DNA from: Candidatus Methanosuratincola sp.
GTDB lineage: Archaea > Thermoproteota > Methanomethylicia > Methanomethylicales > Methanomethylicaceae
Assembly (NCBI GenBank): GCA_029907755.1
Contig: JARYLH010000045.1
Location: 1-10,643 of the forward strand
DNA length: 10,643 nt
Reading direction: 5' to 3'
Within the stretch, counting starts at the first letter, position 1, and the number at the start of each line of letters is the position of its first letter. Under the pieces are notes generated by a model. It saw only the letters and a list, made by a program, of their open reading frames with translations. It was not told the DNA's origin and made no database searches. Positions 6,006 through 10,643 of the stretch are shown here, one piece after another. The translations under genes and the position numbers were made by a program.

Positions 6006-6536
6006 TCACACCCTCTCCGCAAGATATATGCCGTCCTGGAAGACTCTCGGATCCATCTTCTTCACGTGTGTAGCCATGTGAATGTTCGCAGCGGTCTGAC
6101 CGACCTCTTCTTTGTCGACCCCCTCAATCAAGAGCTCTTCGCCCTGGACGGTCACTTTGGCGTTCCCGACTATCTTGGCACGCCGCTTGGACCGCTCACC
6201 CATGAAGTTCTCTATCAGCACGTCCTTACCAGCAACCTTCACGGTGATTGGGAAGTGCGCATAAACGACTTTCATCTTGTAAACGTGACCCTGGGTTACT
6301 CCCTTTATCATGTTCCTTATGTGTGATGCCACTGTCCCGACGATCGCCCTTTGCTTCTTTCCCTTCATCGTGGCAGCCACATCGATGGCATTGCCGTCAA
6401 CCGAGAGCCTGAGACCAGTGTGGGAGAAGTCCCTCGTAAGCTTCCCCTTCGGGCCCGTCACCGTGACTGCCGACGCGTTCAGCTCGACCTGGACGCCGTC
6501 AGGGATCTGGACTCTAGCAGAGGCGAAGTCCACCAC
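6006..6536 (-). CDS. rpl6: Large-subunit ribosomal protein uL6 (L6)
   Basis: A large-subunit protein near the factor-binding region, 176 residues from the chosen start. Two L6 repeats are visible: VQIPDGVQVELNASAVTVTG, KGKLTRDF and HIRNMIKGVTQG in the first, then FPITVKVAGKDVLIENFMGE, VDKEEVGQTAANI and RVFQDGIYL in the second, in the archaeal form. The frame opens at an ATG at 6575, which would overlap uS8 by 29 nt and give an un-L6-like N-terminus. GAGGTG at 6543-6548 sits 6 nt before the GTG at 6536 and 9 nt before a second GTG at 6533. Starting there gives M-(V)-DFASARVQIPDG, as expected for the family, and 10 nt of spacing from uS8. GTG 6536 is preferred; 6533 is possible. Confidence 0.92.
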   Translation of the reverse strand: MVDFASARVQIPDGVQVELNASAVTVTGPKGKLTRDFSHTGLRLSVDGNAIDVAATMKGKKQRAIVGTVASHIRNMIKGVTQGHVYKMKVVYAHFPITVKVAGKDVLIENFMGERSKRRAKIVGNAKVTVQGEELLIEGVDKEEVGQTAANIHMATHVKKMDPRVFQDGIYLAERV

Positions 6537-6542
6537 ATCCAC

Positions 6543-6548
6543 CACCTC
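6543..6548 (-). promoter_or_regulatory. Shine-Dalgarno site deciding the GTG start of uL6
   Basis: GAGGTG overlaps the uS8 stop codon and is 6 nt from GTG 6536. It argues against the upstream ATG at 6575, which has no comparable element and lies inside uS8. Confidence 0.65.
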
Positions 6549-6939
6549 AGTAGACGTAGGCCAGCAGCCTCCCACCGACCTTGTTGGCCATAGCCTCTTT
6601 GTGAGTCATGATTCCCCTAGGCGTGGTGAGTATGATGAAGCCGATCTCCTTCCCTGGGAGGTACTGCTGGGCAATGCCCTCGAGCTCCCTGTACGAAACA
6701 TTGAAGTATGGCTTGATCACGCCGCACTTGTTGATCCTTCCGAGGAGCTGTATCCTGAGCTTGCCCAGCCTGCCGTCATCGATATACTCGAACTCCCCCA
6801 CATACCCTGCCTTCTGGAGAACCCTTAGAACATTCGCGATTAGCTTGGGGGCAGGAGTGACTATGCACTCGTTCTTGCCCCTCTCTTCGCTGTTCATGAT
6901 GTTGACGAGTGAATTTGCAAGAGGATCCTGTACCCACAT
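6547..6939 (-). CDS. rps8: Small-subunit ribosomal protein uS8 (S8)
   Basis: A 130-residue 16S rRNA central-domain binder needed for small-subunit assembly. The N-terminus DPLANSLVNIMNSEERGKNECIV is characteristic of archaeal S8. It is followed by KLIANVLRVLQKAGYVGEF, the archaeal middle region, and the C-terminal RNA-binding part with ILTTPRGIMTHKEAM and GGRLLAYVY. Length matches the archaeal family. The ATG start stands 12 nt after the uS14 stop, with GGTGAT 5 nt upstream (GGTGATCGTCGATG). The following uL6 SD overlaps its stop codon, suggesting coupled translation. Nothing is unusual. Confidence 0.97.
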   Translation of the reverse strand: MWVQDPLANSLVNIMNSEERGKNECIVTPAPKLIANVLRVLQKAGYVGEFEYIDDGRLGKLRIQLLGRINKCGVIKPYFNVSYRELEGIAQQYLPGKEIGFIILTTPRGIMTHKEAMANKVGGRLLAYVY

Positions 6940-6951
6940 CGACGATCACCA

Positions 6952-7119
6952 TCACAGATACTTCTTGAATCCGAGCGTCTCAGCCGATTCCCTGAAACAC
7001 TGCCTGCAGAGGTTCAGCCCATATCTCCTTATCAGGGTGCTCCCCTTGGAGCCGCACCTCTTGCACCTTCTACTGCCTTTCCCGAATTTCCTTTCTTTTG
7101 GCTGACGGTATTTACCCAT
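6952..7119 (-). CDS. rps14: Small-subunit ribosomal protein uS14, zinc-binding form
   Basis: A 55-codon gene translated directly from the minus strand. It begins [20 protein letters not shown] and ends [14 protein letters not shown]. It has the paired CxxC motifs C19-x2-C22 and C38-x2-C41 of zinc-containing uS14, with the conserved [15 protein letters not shown] region. The short zinc form of about 50-56 residues is normal in archaea. The ATG lies two nt after the uL5 stop, with GGAGG 7 nt upstream (GGAGGCCTAAACATG), and the TGA is 12 nt before uS8. It sits in the small-subunit head near uS3 and uS10. Its place between uL5 and uS8 is the universal spc order. Confidence 0.96.
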   Translation of the reverse strand: MGKYRQPKERKFGKGSRRCKRCGSKGSTLIRRYGLNLCRQCFRESAETLGFKKYL

Positions 7120-7121
7120 GT

Positions 7122-7673
7122 TTAGGCCTCCGTTTCGATATTGATGCCGAACCGGCGCTTCATGTAATCCATCGCTTCATCCCTGCTTACCCGGTGCCCC
7201 ATTCCGATCGTGCCGGGCCTCATTTTCCGCCTGGCGACACGGTAGCCGGGGCGCTCGAGGACGATGCAGACGTTCATGCCAAATATGCCGAGCGTCGGGT
7301 CGTATTTCGTCCCAGGGAGGTTTATGTGTTCCTTGATGCCGAAGGATATGTTCCCGTAGTTGTCGAAACAGCTCTCCCTGATCTTGTTCTTCAAGGATTC
7401 GAAGGCGCGCTTCAGGAAATCCTCTGCCTGGGAACCCCTGAGGGTCGCCACACAGCCGATGTTTTCGCCCTTCCTGACCCCAAAATCACGTATCGACTTC
7501 TTTGCCTTTCTCGGGCATGGCTTGACGCCAGTAATCGACTTGAGGACGGTCATCGCTTTCTCTAGCCTCTCTCCGCCCTCTCCCAGTCCCATGTTGACGA
7601 CGACTTTACCAAGTCTTATCTCGCGCATGGGGTTCAATTCGCCGCCTGCGGCGGCGGTAGCACCCTCGGACAA
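7122..7673 (-). CDS. rpl5: Large-subunit ribosomal protein uL5 (L5), 5S rRNA-binding
   Basis: A protein of the central protuberance that binds 5S rRNA with uL18 and contacts P-site tRNA; 183 residues from the chosen start. Diagnostic segments are [71 protein letters not shown] and the basic [12 protein letters not shown]. The frame opens at an ATG at 7691 that overlaps eS4 by 17 nt. However, GAGGTG at 7681-7686 is 7 nt before an in-frame TTG at 7673, one nt past the eS4 stop. That start gives [18 protein letters not shown], matching the usual archaeal M-S-E-x-NPMRE beginning. TTG is therefore chosen. The short Gly/Ala-rich insert before NPMRE is slightly longer than I would expect. Confidence 0.94.
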   Translation of the reverse strand: MSEGATAAAGGELNPMREIRLGKVVVNMGLGEGGERLEKAMTVLKSITGVKPCPRKAKKSIRDFGVRKGENIGCVATLRGSQAEDFLKRAFESLKNKIRESCFDNYGNISFGIKEHINLPGTKYDPTLGIFGMNVCIVLERPGYRVARRKMRPGTIGMGHRVSRDEAMDYMKRRFGINIETEA

Positions 7674-7674
7674 C

Positions 7675-8409
7675 CTATGCCACCTCTCCATTTATGGTAA
7701 TGATCGGACTCTCCTTCCCTATCGGGAATAGGTACTTAAGCGTAACGGTCGTCTCATTCCCGCCTATCGATACTTTGGCAAGGGCGTTGGGTGACTTGCT
7801 CTCCGGGACTTCGAGCACTGTCCCGTACTGCCCGACGTTGCGCCCGCCCGTCACGACCACAAACGCTCCCTGTGCCAGCGGGATGTGATCCAGCACCTGG
7901 TCGTCTGAGAGCGATACCTTGAGCACGTCATTTGTCATGTATGGGAGCTGTATGTTGAACGGGTCTTCGACCTTGAAGATCTTCGTGCTGCCGTCGTGGA
8001 AGGCGAGTTGGAGCTTCCCTTGCTTCAGAAGTTTCTTTCCGGTGACCTTTAGGAGCTTGAATGTGGCTTCTTCTGCGGGCATCCTCATCAACGCCAATTT
8101 CTTGACCTTGTGGGAGATGACCCTGAAGTACGCTTCCTCGGGCTTTATGTGAATGACATCCATCAGACCCACAGGGTACCGGTAGTCTGTCCTTGCCCGC
8201 CCGTCCACAAACACCTTCCTCTCGGAGAGGGCCTTCTTCGCCTCGCCGATTGTCTTTACCTTCCCGAGCACATCCCGGAGCATTATGCCCAGGGGTATGC
8301 ACGCCTCTATCGGGTGCGGACCTGGAGATGGCCTCACAGTGAATGCCCTTTCTTTTATGGCGACAGGCCAGTGCCTGGGCGCCGGATAAGTTCTGAGGTG
8401 TCCTGCCAA
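7675..8409 (-). CDS. rps4e: Small-subunit ribosomal protein eS4 (S4e)
   Basis: An archaeal/eukaryotic small-subunit protein, 244 residues from the chosen start. The N-terminal HLRTYPAPRHWPV motif corresponds to the family's KHLKRLAAPxxW. It is followed by an S4-type RNA-binding region (about 36-95, with PLGIMLRDVLGKVKTIGEAK and VFVDGRARTDYRYPVGLMDV) and the central S4e domain (about 96-170). A KOW motif is near the end (GAFVVVTGGRNVGQYGTVL). The frame opens at a TTG at 8427 overlapping the uL24 stop, but AGAGGAGG at 8417-8424 is 7 nt upstream of another in-frame TTG at 8409. That start yields MAGHLRTYPAPRHW and leaves the SD outside the gene. Both candidates are TTG; 8409 is much better. Confidence 0.94.
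   Translation of the reverse strand: MAGHLRTYPAPRHWPVAIKERAFTVRPSPGPHPIEACIPLGIMLRDVLGKVKTIGEAKKALSERKVFVDGRARTDYRYPVGLMDVIHIKPEEAYFRVISHKVKKLALMRMPAEEATFKLLKVTGKKLLKQGKLQLAFHDGSTKIFKVEDPFNIQLPYMTNDVLKVSLSDDQVLDHIPLAQGAFVVVTGGRNVGQYGTVLEVPESKSPNALAKVSIGGNETTVTLKYLFPIGKESPIITINGEVA
7681..7686 (-). promoter_or_regulatory. Shine-Dalgarno site deciding the TTG start of uL5
   Basis: GAGGTG lies inside the final codons of eS4, 7 nt before TTG 7673-7671. If the ATG at 7691 were used, this SD would lie within the coding sequence and be useless. Confidence 0.75.
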
Positions 8410-8416
8410 TCTTAAT

Positions 8417-8424
8417 CCTCCTCT
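8417..8424 (-). promoter_or_regulatory. Shine-Dalgarno site deciding the TTG start of eS4
   Basis: AGAGGAGG, one of the strongest SD sequences in the window, starts at the uL24 stop region and is 7 nt before TTG 8409-8407. It excludes the TTG at 8427, which would sit immediately upstream of it. Confidence 0.8.
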
Positions 8425-8771
8425 CAATCACCCTTGAATGAATCCTTCCTGATCTTGTCGGATAGATCCAGCTTCGTGACCATTACCTTGGATGGGGAGA
8501 TCTTCACCGGGATCGTGGTCCCGTCCATCTTCTTCGCATTGACCCCCTCCACCGTTATGCGCATCTCTGAGGTGTCGACTGATGCCACCTTCCCTTCATG
8601 TCCCTTGTAGTCCCCCCTGGTGACCTGGACGGTATCCCCCTTCCTCAGGGAAACGGTCCTCTTTCCGTACTTTGACCTGAGATCCTTCGAGAGCGGCGCG
8701 CGGATCTGCCGCTTCCTGTAAGTCGGTTCCTCCAGCATCTTCCTTTGTTTCTTTGGCTTTACGCTCGACAT
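8424..8771 (-). CDS. rpl24: Large-subunit ribosomal protein uL24 (L24)
   Basis: A 115-residue assembly-initiating large-subunit protein near the exit tunnel. The archaeal N-terminal extension has KPKKQRKMLEEPTYRKR and RAPLSKDLRSKYGKRTVSLR. The KOW motif follows at about 43-70 (RKGDTVQVTRGDYKGHEGKV). It ends with VTIEG-like VTVEGVNAKKMDGT and the basic C-terminus. Length and pattern match archaeal L24 (eukaryotic L26 relative). The ATG start is 10 nt after the uL14 stop, with GGTG 7 nt upstream (GGTGAGGCCTAATG). Its stop codon abuts the SD for eS4. Nothing unusual is seen. Confidence 0.96.
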   Translation of the reverse strand: MSSVKPKKQRKMLEEPTYRKRQIRAPLSKDLRSKYGKRTVSLRKGDTVQVTRGDYKGHEGKVASVDTSEMRITVEGVNAKKMDGTTIPVKISPSKVMVTKLDLSDKIRKDSFKGD

Positions 8772-8781
8772 TAGGCCTCAC

Positions 8782-9210
8782 CTACACTACCATGGAAGCC
8801 AGCCCCGCTACCTTGGGCCACCTCTCGGCTGCCTCCTTCGCGACCGGCCCCCTTATCTCGGTACCTTTCGTTTCGCCCTCTTCGGTTACTATGACTCCTG
8901 CGTTGTCCTCGAACTGTATCCAGGTGCCGTCCATCCTCCTGAAGGGCTTCCTCTGCCTTATGATGACGGCGTGGAATATCTGCCGCCTCACCTCGGGGGT
9001 ACCTTCCTTGACGGAGATAATCACCTTGTCACCTACAGTGGCGCTGGCGACCCTCCTGATCCTGGTCTTTGTCCTGGGCACACCTATGATCTGGAGGATT
9101 TTGGCGCCGCTGTTGTCTGCGCACCTGAGCAGCGACTCGTGCTCGAGGCCGGCGCTGATCCCAGGCCTGTATGTTATTCCTCCTCCTAAACCCTTACCTC
9201 GCTTTGCCAT
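8782..9210 (-). CDS. rpl14: Large-subunit ribosomal protein uL14 (L14)
   Basis: A 142-residue large-subunit protein at the intersubunit face, where it contacts factor- and bridge-forming regions. The archaeal N-terminus AKRGKGLGGGITYRPGIS precedes the conserved beta-barrel: LLRCADNSGAKILQIIGV, ATVGDKVIISVKEGTPEVRR, HAVIIRQRKPFRRMDGTWI, FEDNAGVIV and the C-terminal EIRGPVAKEAAERWPKVAGLA. These are the family signatures in order. The ATG follows the uS17 stop by 2 nt, with GGTG 7 nt upstream. Length is slightly above the ~132-140 common in archaea, owing to the N-terminal segment. No irregularity is seen. Confidence 0.97.
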   Translation of the reverse strand: MAKRGKGLGGGITYRPGISAGLEHESLLRCADNSGAKILQIIGVPRTKTRIRRVASATVGDKVIISVKEGTPEVRRQIFHAVIIRQRKPFRRMDGTWIQFEDNAGVIVTEEGETKGTEIRGPVAKEAAERWPKVAGLASMVV

Positions 9211-9212
9211 CC

Positions 9213-9533
9213 TCAGACACCTGCCTTCTTCTCAACCACCACATAGGAGACGGTCTTGCTCAGAGGCCTGCACTCCATTATCTTCACTATGTCACCCCTT
9301 GCTGCGCGGATGCAAGGCGGGTTGTGCGCGTGTATCTTGCTCCTCCTCTTCCCGTAGCGGTTGAACTTGGGGAAGTAATGGAGGTAATCGATCTGGACCA
9401 CAACGGTCTTGTTCATCTTGTCGCTTACGACAACCCCCGAGAGGACGGTCCCCCGGGTGGAAAGCGTCCCGTGAATGGGGCAGTCATTGTCCCCACACGA
9501 CTCGGTCTTCAATTCTTTAGCTGACTGGGACAT
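9213..9533 (-). CDS. rps17: Small-subunit ribosomal protein uS17 (S17)
   Basis: A 106-residue primary 16S rRNA-binding protein. The N-terminal [18 protein letters not shown] (C13, C18 and H21) corresponds to the C-x4-C-P-x-H-G segment found in archaeal S17. The OB-fold core follows with [35 protein letters not shown] and [24 protein letters not shown], which is archaeal in form (eukaryotic S11 relative). The ATG start is 3 nt after the Rnp1 stop, with GGAGG 9 nt upstream inside the Rnp1 end. It stands between the RNase P protein gene and uL14, the standard archaeal order. Confidence 0.97.
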   Translation of the reverse strand: MSQSAKELKTESCGDNDCPIHGTLSTRGTVLSGVVVSDKMNKTVVVQIDYLHYFPKFNRYGKRRSKIHAHNPPCIRAARGDIVKIMECRPLSKTVSYVVVEKKAGV

Positions 9534-9536
9534 ATC

Positions 9537-9818
9537 TCAGTGCCTCCTCTGTAGCCTCTTTAGCCTCTCTTCCGGGCTCAGTGCTATTTCGCGTCCCTCG
9601 ACGACGACCTCCTCCGGAATGAAGAAAGAGAACCTTGATAACATCTTTGGGATCATCTTCCTGCGCGACGAGCCTGAAACTGAAACTACAAGCATGTTTG
9701 CGGTCTCGTCAACCACAGTGCCCGAAACGCCCAAAAGCGATGGGTCGGTCGATCCGACAACGCTGACCTTCAGGCCTATCAGCTCGTTGTAGATGATGTT
9801 CTCGGGCATCACGTTCAT
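9537..9818 (-). CDS. rnp1: RNase P protein component 1 (Rpp29/Pop4 homologue)
   Basis: A 93-residue protein subunit of archaeal RNase P, which removes 5' leaders from pre-tRNA. In characterised archaea Rpp29 pairs with Rpp21 on the specificity domain of the RNA. The Sm-like barrel is recognisable from NIIYNELIGLKVSVVGSTDPSLLG, SGTVVDETANMLVV, KMIPKMLSRFSFFIP and the C-terminal helix with LSPEERLKRLQRRH. The ATG overlaps the uL29 stop (ATGA), with AGGAGG 10 nt upstream. A second in-frame ATG at codon 4 is possible. Location between uL29 and uS17 is the conserved archaeal position; the eIF1/SUI1 gene that often precedes it elsewhere is not here. Assignment is confident. Confidence 0.95.
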   Translation of the reverse strand: MNVMPENIIYNELIGLKVSVVGSTDPSLLGVSGTVVDETANMLVVSVSGSSRRKMIPKMLSRFSFFIPEEVVVEGREIALSPEERLKRLQRRH

Positions 9819-10057
9819 GCCTTTGGCGCCTCCTGTTCGACCCCTGCCTTCCTAATGCCCAAGGCCTCCTCCCGCTCTACCGTGTTGAACCTGGCTATGG
9901 TCTTCCTCAGAAGGCGTATCCTTGAGGGGTTCTCCAACGATCCGCCCATCGCCTTTGCGGTCATGAGCTTGGAGAGCTCGACCTTGAGTTCGTTGAGCTT
10001 TGCCTTCCTCTCTTCCTTGGGCATCTTCCTGATCTCGTTTATCCTGAAAATAGCCAT
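9815..10057 (-). CDS. rpl29: Large-subunit ribosomal protein uL29 (L29)
   Basis: An 80-residue two-helix protein at the polypeptide exit tunnel. The sequence MAIFRINEIRKMPKEERKAK, then LKVELSKLMTAKAMGGSLENP and RIRLLRKTIARFNTVEREE, is standard archaeal L29. The C-terminal dozen residues (RKAGVEQEAPKA) are variable. Two adjacent in-frame GTG codons precede the ATG, at 10066 and 10063. The ATG at 10057 is chosen because the family begins M-A-I-x-R. The SD is ambiguous: GGTG is only 3 nt from the ATG, while GGAG would suit the GTG at 10063, so a start two codons earlier cannot be excluded. The stop overlaps the rnp1 start. Confidence 0.93.
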   Translation of the reverse strand: MAIFRINEIRKMPKEERKAKLNELKVELSKLMTAKAMGGSLENPSRIRLLRKTIARFNTVEREEALGIRKAGVEQEAPKA

Positions 10058-10066
10058 GTACACCAC

Positions 10067-10643
10067 TCACTCCGCTGCAACTTGCTTCGGCTCTGTGACA
10101 TGGATGTCGTCTATCGTGTTGATCGGGAGGTATATGCTGACCTGTATGCCGAACATCCCAGGCTTCAGCTGGACATGCGTTACCGCATGGTCAACTGCAT
10201 ACTTCCTGGGCTCCCCTGCCTTCAGGACCGCGCCTGATTTGAACTTCTCATACCTCGCCCTCTCGGTAGAAAGCTTGCCCCTAATCACTATCTCGGCGCC
10301 GCGAGCACCTGCCTCCATTATCTGCCTGAGCGCGATGAATGCTGCCCTCCTGAAGTGTATCCCCCTCTCGAGCGCAGACGCCACCCTCCCAGCCATGATC
10401 CTGGCGTTGAGCTCAGGGTTCTGCACCGGGATGACCGCGATCTGGGGGCTCTCAAGCTGGTACTTGGACTCGATGACTTGGGCAAGCTCGCGGATCGTTG
10501 CCCCCTGCCTGCCTATGACCATGCCAGGGCGCTCTGCGTAGATCACGACGCGGTTGCCGAGCGGGGTCTTCTGGAATTCGACCCCGGCGTAGCCGGCCCT
10601 CTTCAGCTCATTTCTCAGGTAATTGTCAATGATCATGTTCTTA
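10067..10643 (-). CDS. rps3: Small-subunit ribosomal protein uS3 (S3), 5' end outside window
   Basis: A small-subunit head protein at the mRNA entry channel. It has an N-terminal type-II KH domain: AGVEFQKTPLGNRVVIYAER and GMVIGRQGATIREL, with the GxxG loop as GRQG. The C-terminal S3 domain follows (GVALERGIHFRRA-like segment, ALRQIMEAGARGAEIVIRGKL, RYEKFKSGAVLKAGEPRKYA and FGIQVSIYLP). An ATG at 10636 could be read as the start, but the frame stays open to the edge (two more sense codons, Lys-Asn), and archaeal S3 normally has further N-terminal residues before the LKRAGYAG motif. I therefore treat the gene as partial. It is followed by uL29 in the usual order. The C-terminal tail after LPIN is short. 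Confidence 0.94.
   Translation of the reverse strand, partial: KNMIIDNYLRNELKRAGYAGVEFQKTPLGNRVVIYAERPGMVIGRQGATIRELAQVIESKYQLESPQIAVIPVQNPELNARIMAGRVASALERGIHFRRAAFIALRQIMEAGARGAEIVIRGKLSTERARYEKFKSGAVLKAGEPRKYAVDHAVTHVQLKPGMFGIQVSIYLPINTIDDIHVTEPKQVAAE

Noticed and set aside
6005..6022. Start of eL32 at the upstream codon 6022 (MRRGCDM...)
   Set aside because: It overlaps uL6 by 17 nt, and the SD GAGGGTG would be inside the gene. The ATG at 6004 is better placed.
6537..6575. Start of uL6 at the ATG 6575
   Set aside because: It overlaps uS8 by 29 nt, lacks an SD, and adds residues foreign to the family. The GTG at 6536 has a GAGGTG SD.
7674..7691. Start of uL5 at the ATG 7691
   Set aside because: It lies inside eS4, and the SD GAGGTG falls downstream of it. 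The TTG at 7673 gives the family N-terminus.
7928..8431. Minus-strand 167-codon frame overlapping eS4 in another phase
   Set aside because: Arg/Gly/His-rich low-complexity shadow frame inside the clear eS4 coding sequence.
8753..9364. Plus-strand open reading frame of 203 codons opposite uL14 and part of uS17
   Set aside because: It lies antisense to two unmistakable ribosomal protein genes, has no recognisable protein features and no evident SD, and is explained by codon bias of the opposite strand.
9855..10541. Plus-strand open reading frame of 228 codons opposite uL29 and uS3
   Set aside because: Hydrophobic-looking composition comes from reading the complement of basic ribosomal protein codons. 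The minus-strand genes are certain.
1..10643. CRISPR arrays, insertion sequences, tRNA or rRNA genes, prophage or defence genes
   Set aside because: No direct repeat series, transposase-like frame or structured-RNA signature was found. The window is essentially filled by the ribosomal protein cluster.

Overview
The window is a stretch of an archaeal chromosome carrying the spc-type ribosomal protein cluster. All 21 recognisable genes lie on the minus strand, so transcription runs from high to low coordinates. The archaeal/eukaryotic-only proteins eS4, eL32 and eL19, the RNase P protein Rpp29 (Rnp1), archaeal-type adenylate kinase (AdkA) and an archaeal DUF106/EMC3-like membrane protein identify the domain. 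The lineage cannot be fixed from this sequence; gene order fits several TACK or euryarchaeal groups. The base composition looks moderately GC-rich by eye.

Layout in transcription order: uS3 (5' end lies beyond the window), uL29, Rnp1, uS17, uL14, uL24, eS4, uL5, uS14 (55 codons), uS8, uL6, eL32, eL19, uL18, uS5 and uL30 form one tightly packed block at 10643-3379, with gaps from about -4 to +14 nt. A 156-nt gap follows at 3223-3378. It holds a U-tract and a good archaeal BRE/TATA element, and then a second block: uL15, secY, adkA, DUF106/EMC3-like and the 5' part of cmk, which runs off the low-coordinate edge.

The first block makes core parts of both ribosomal subunits (including 5S rRNA binders uL5 and uL18) together with an RNase P subunit. 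The second block makes one more ribosomal protein, the SecY translocon channel, a putative membrane insertase of the Oxa1 superfamily, and two nucleoside monophosphate kinases. This is a conserved linkage of translation, secretion and nucleotide metabolism.

The main corrections to a simple longest-reading-frame view concern start codons. Shine-Dalgarno positions and family N-termini put the starts of eS4 and uL5 at internal TTG codons and that of uL6 at an internal GTG. Of 20 visible starts I read 13 ATG, 5 TTG (cmk, uS5, uL18, uL5, eS4) and 2 GTG (DUF106, uL6).

I see no mobile element, CRISPR array, tRNA or rRNA gene, or undescribed system here. The points worth a second look are modest: a Cys/His cluster and an acidic tail on eL32, the heavy use of TTG starts, the internal promoter before uL15 with a small inverted repeat, and the absence of eIF1/SUI1 and eL34 genes from places where many archaea carry them.
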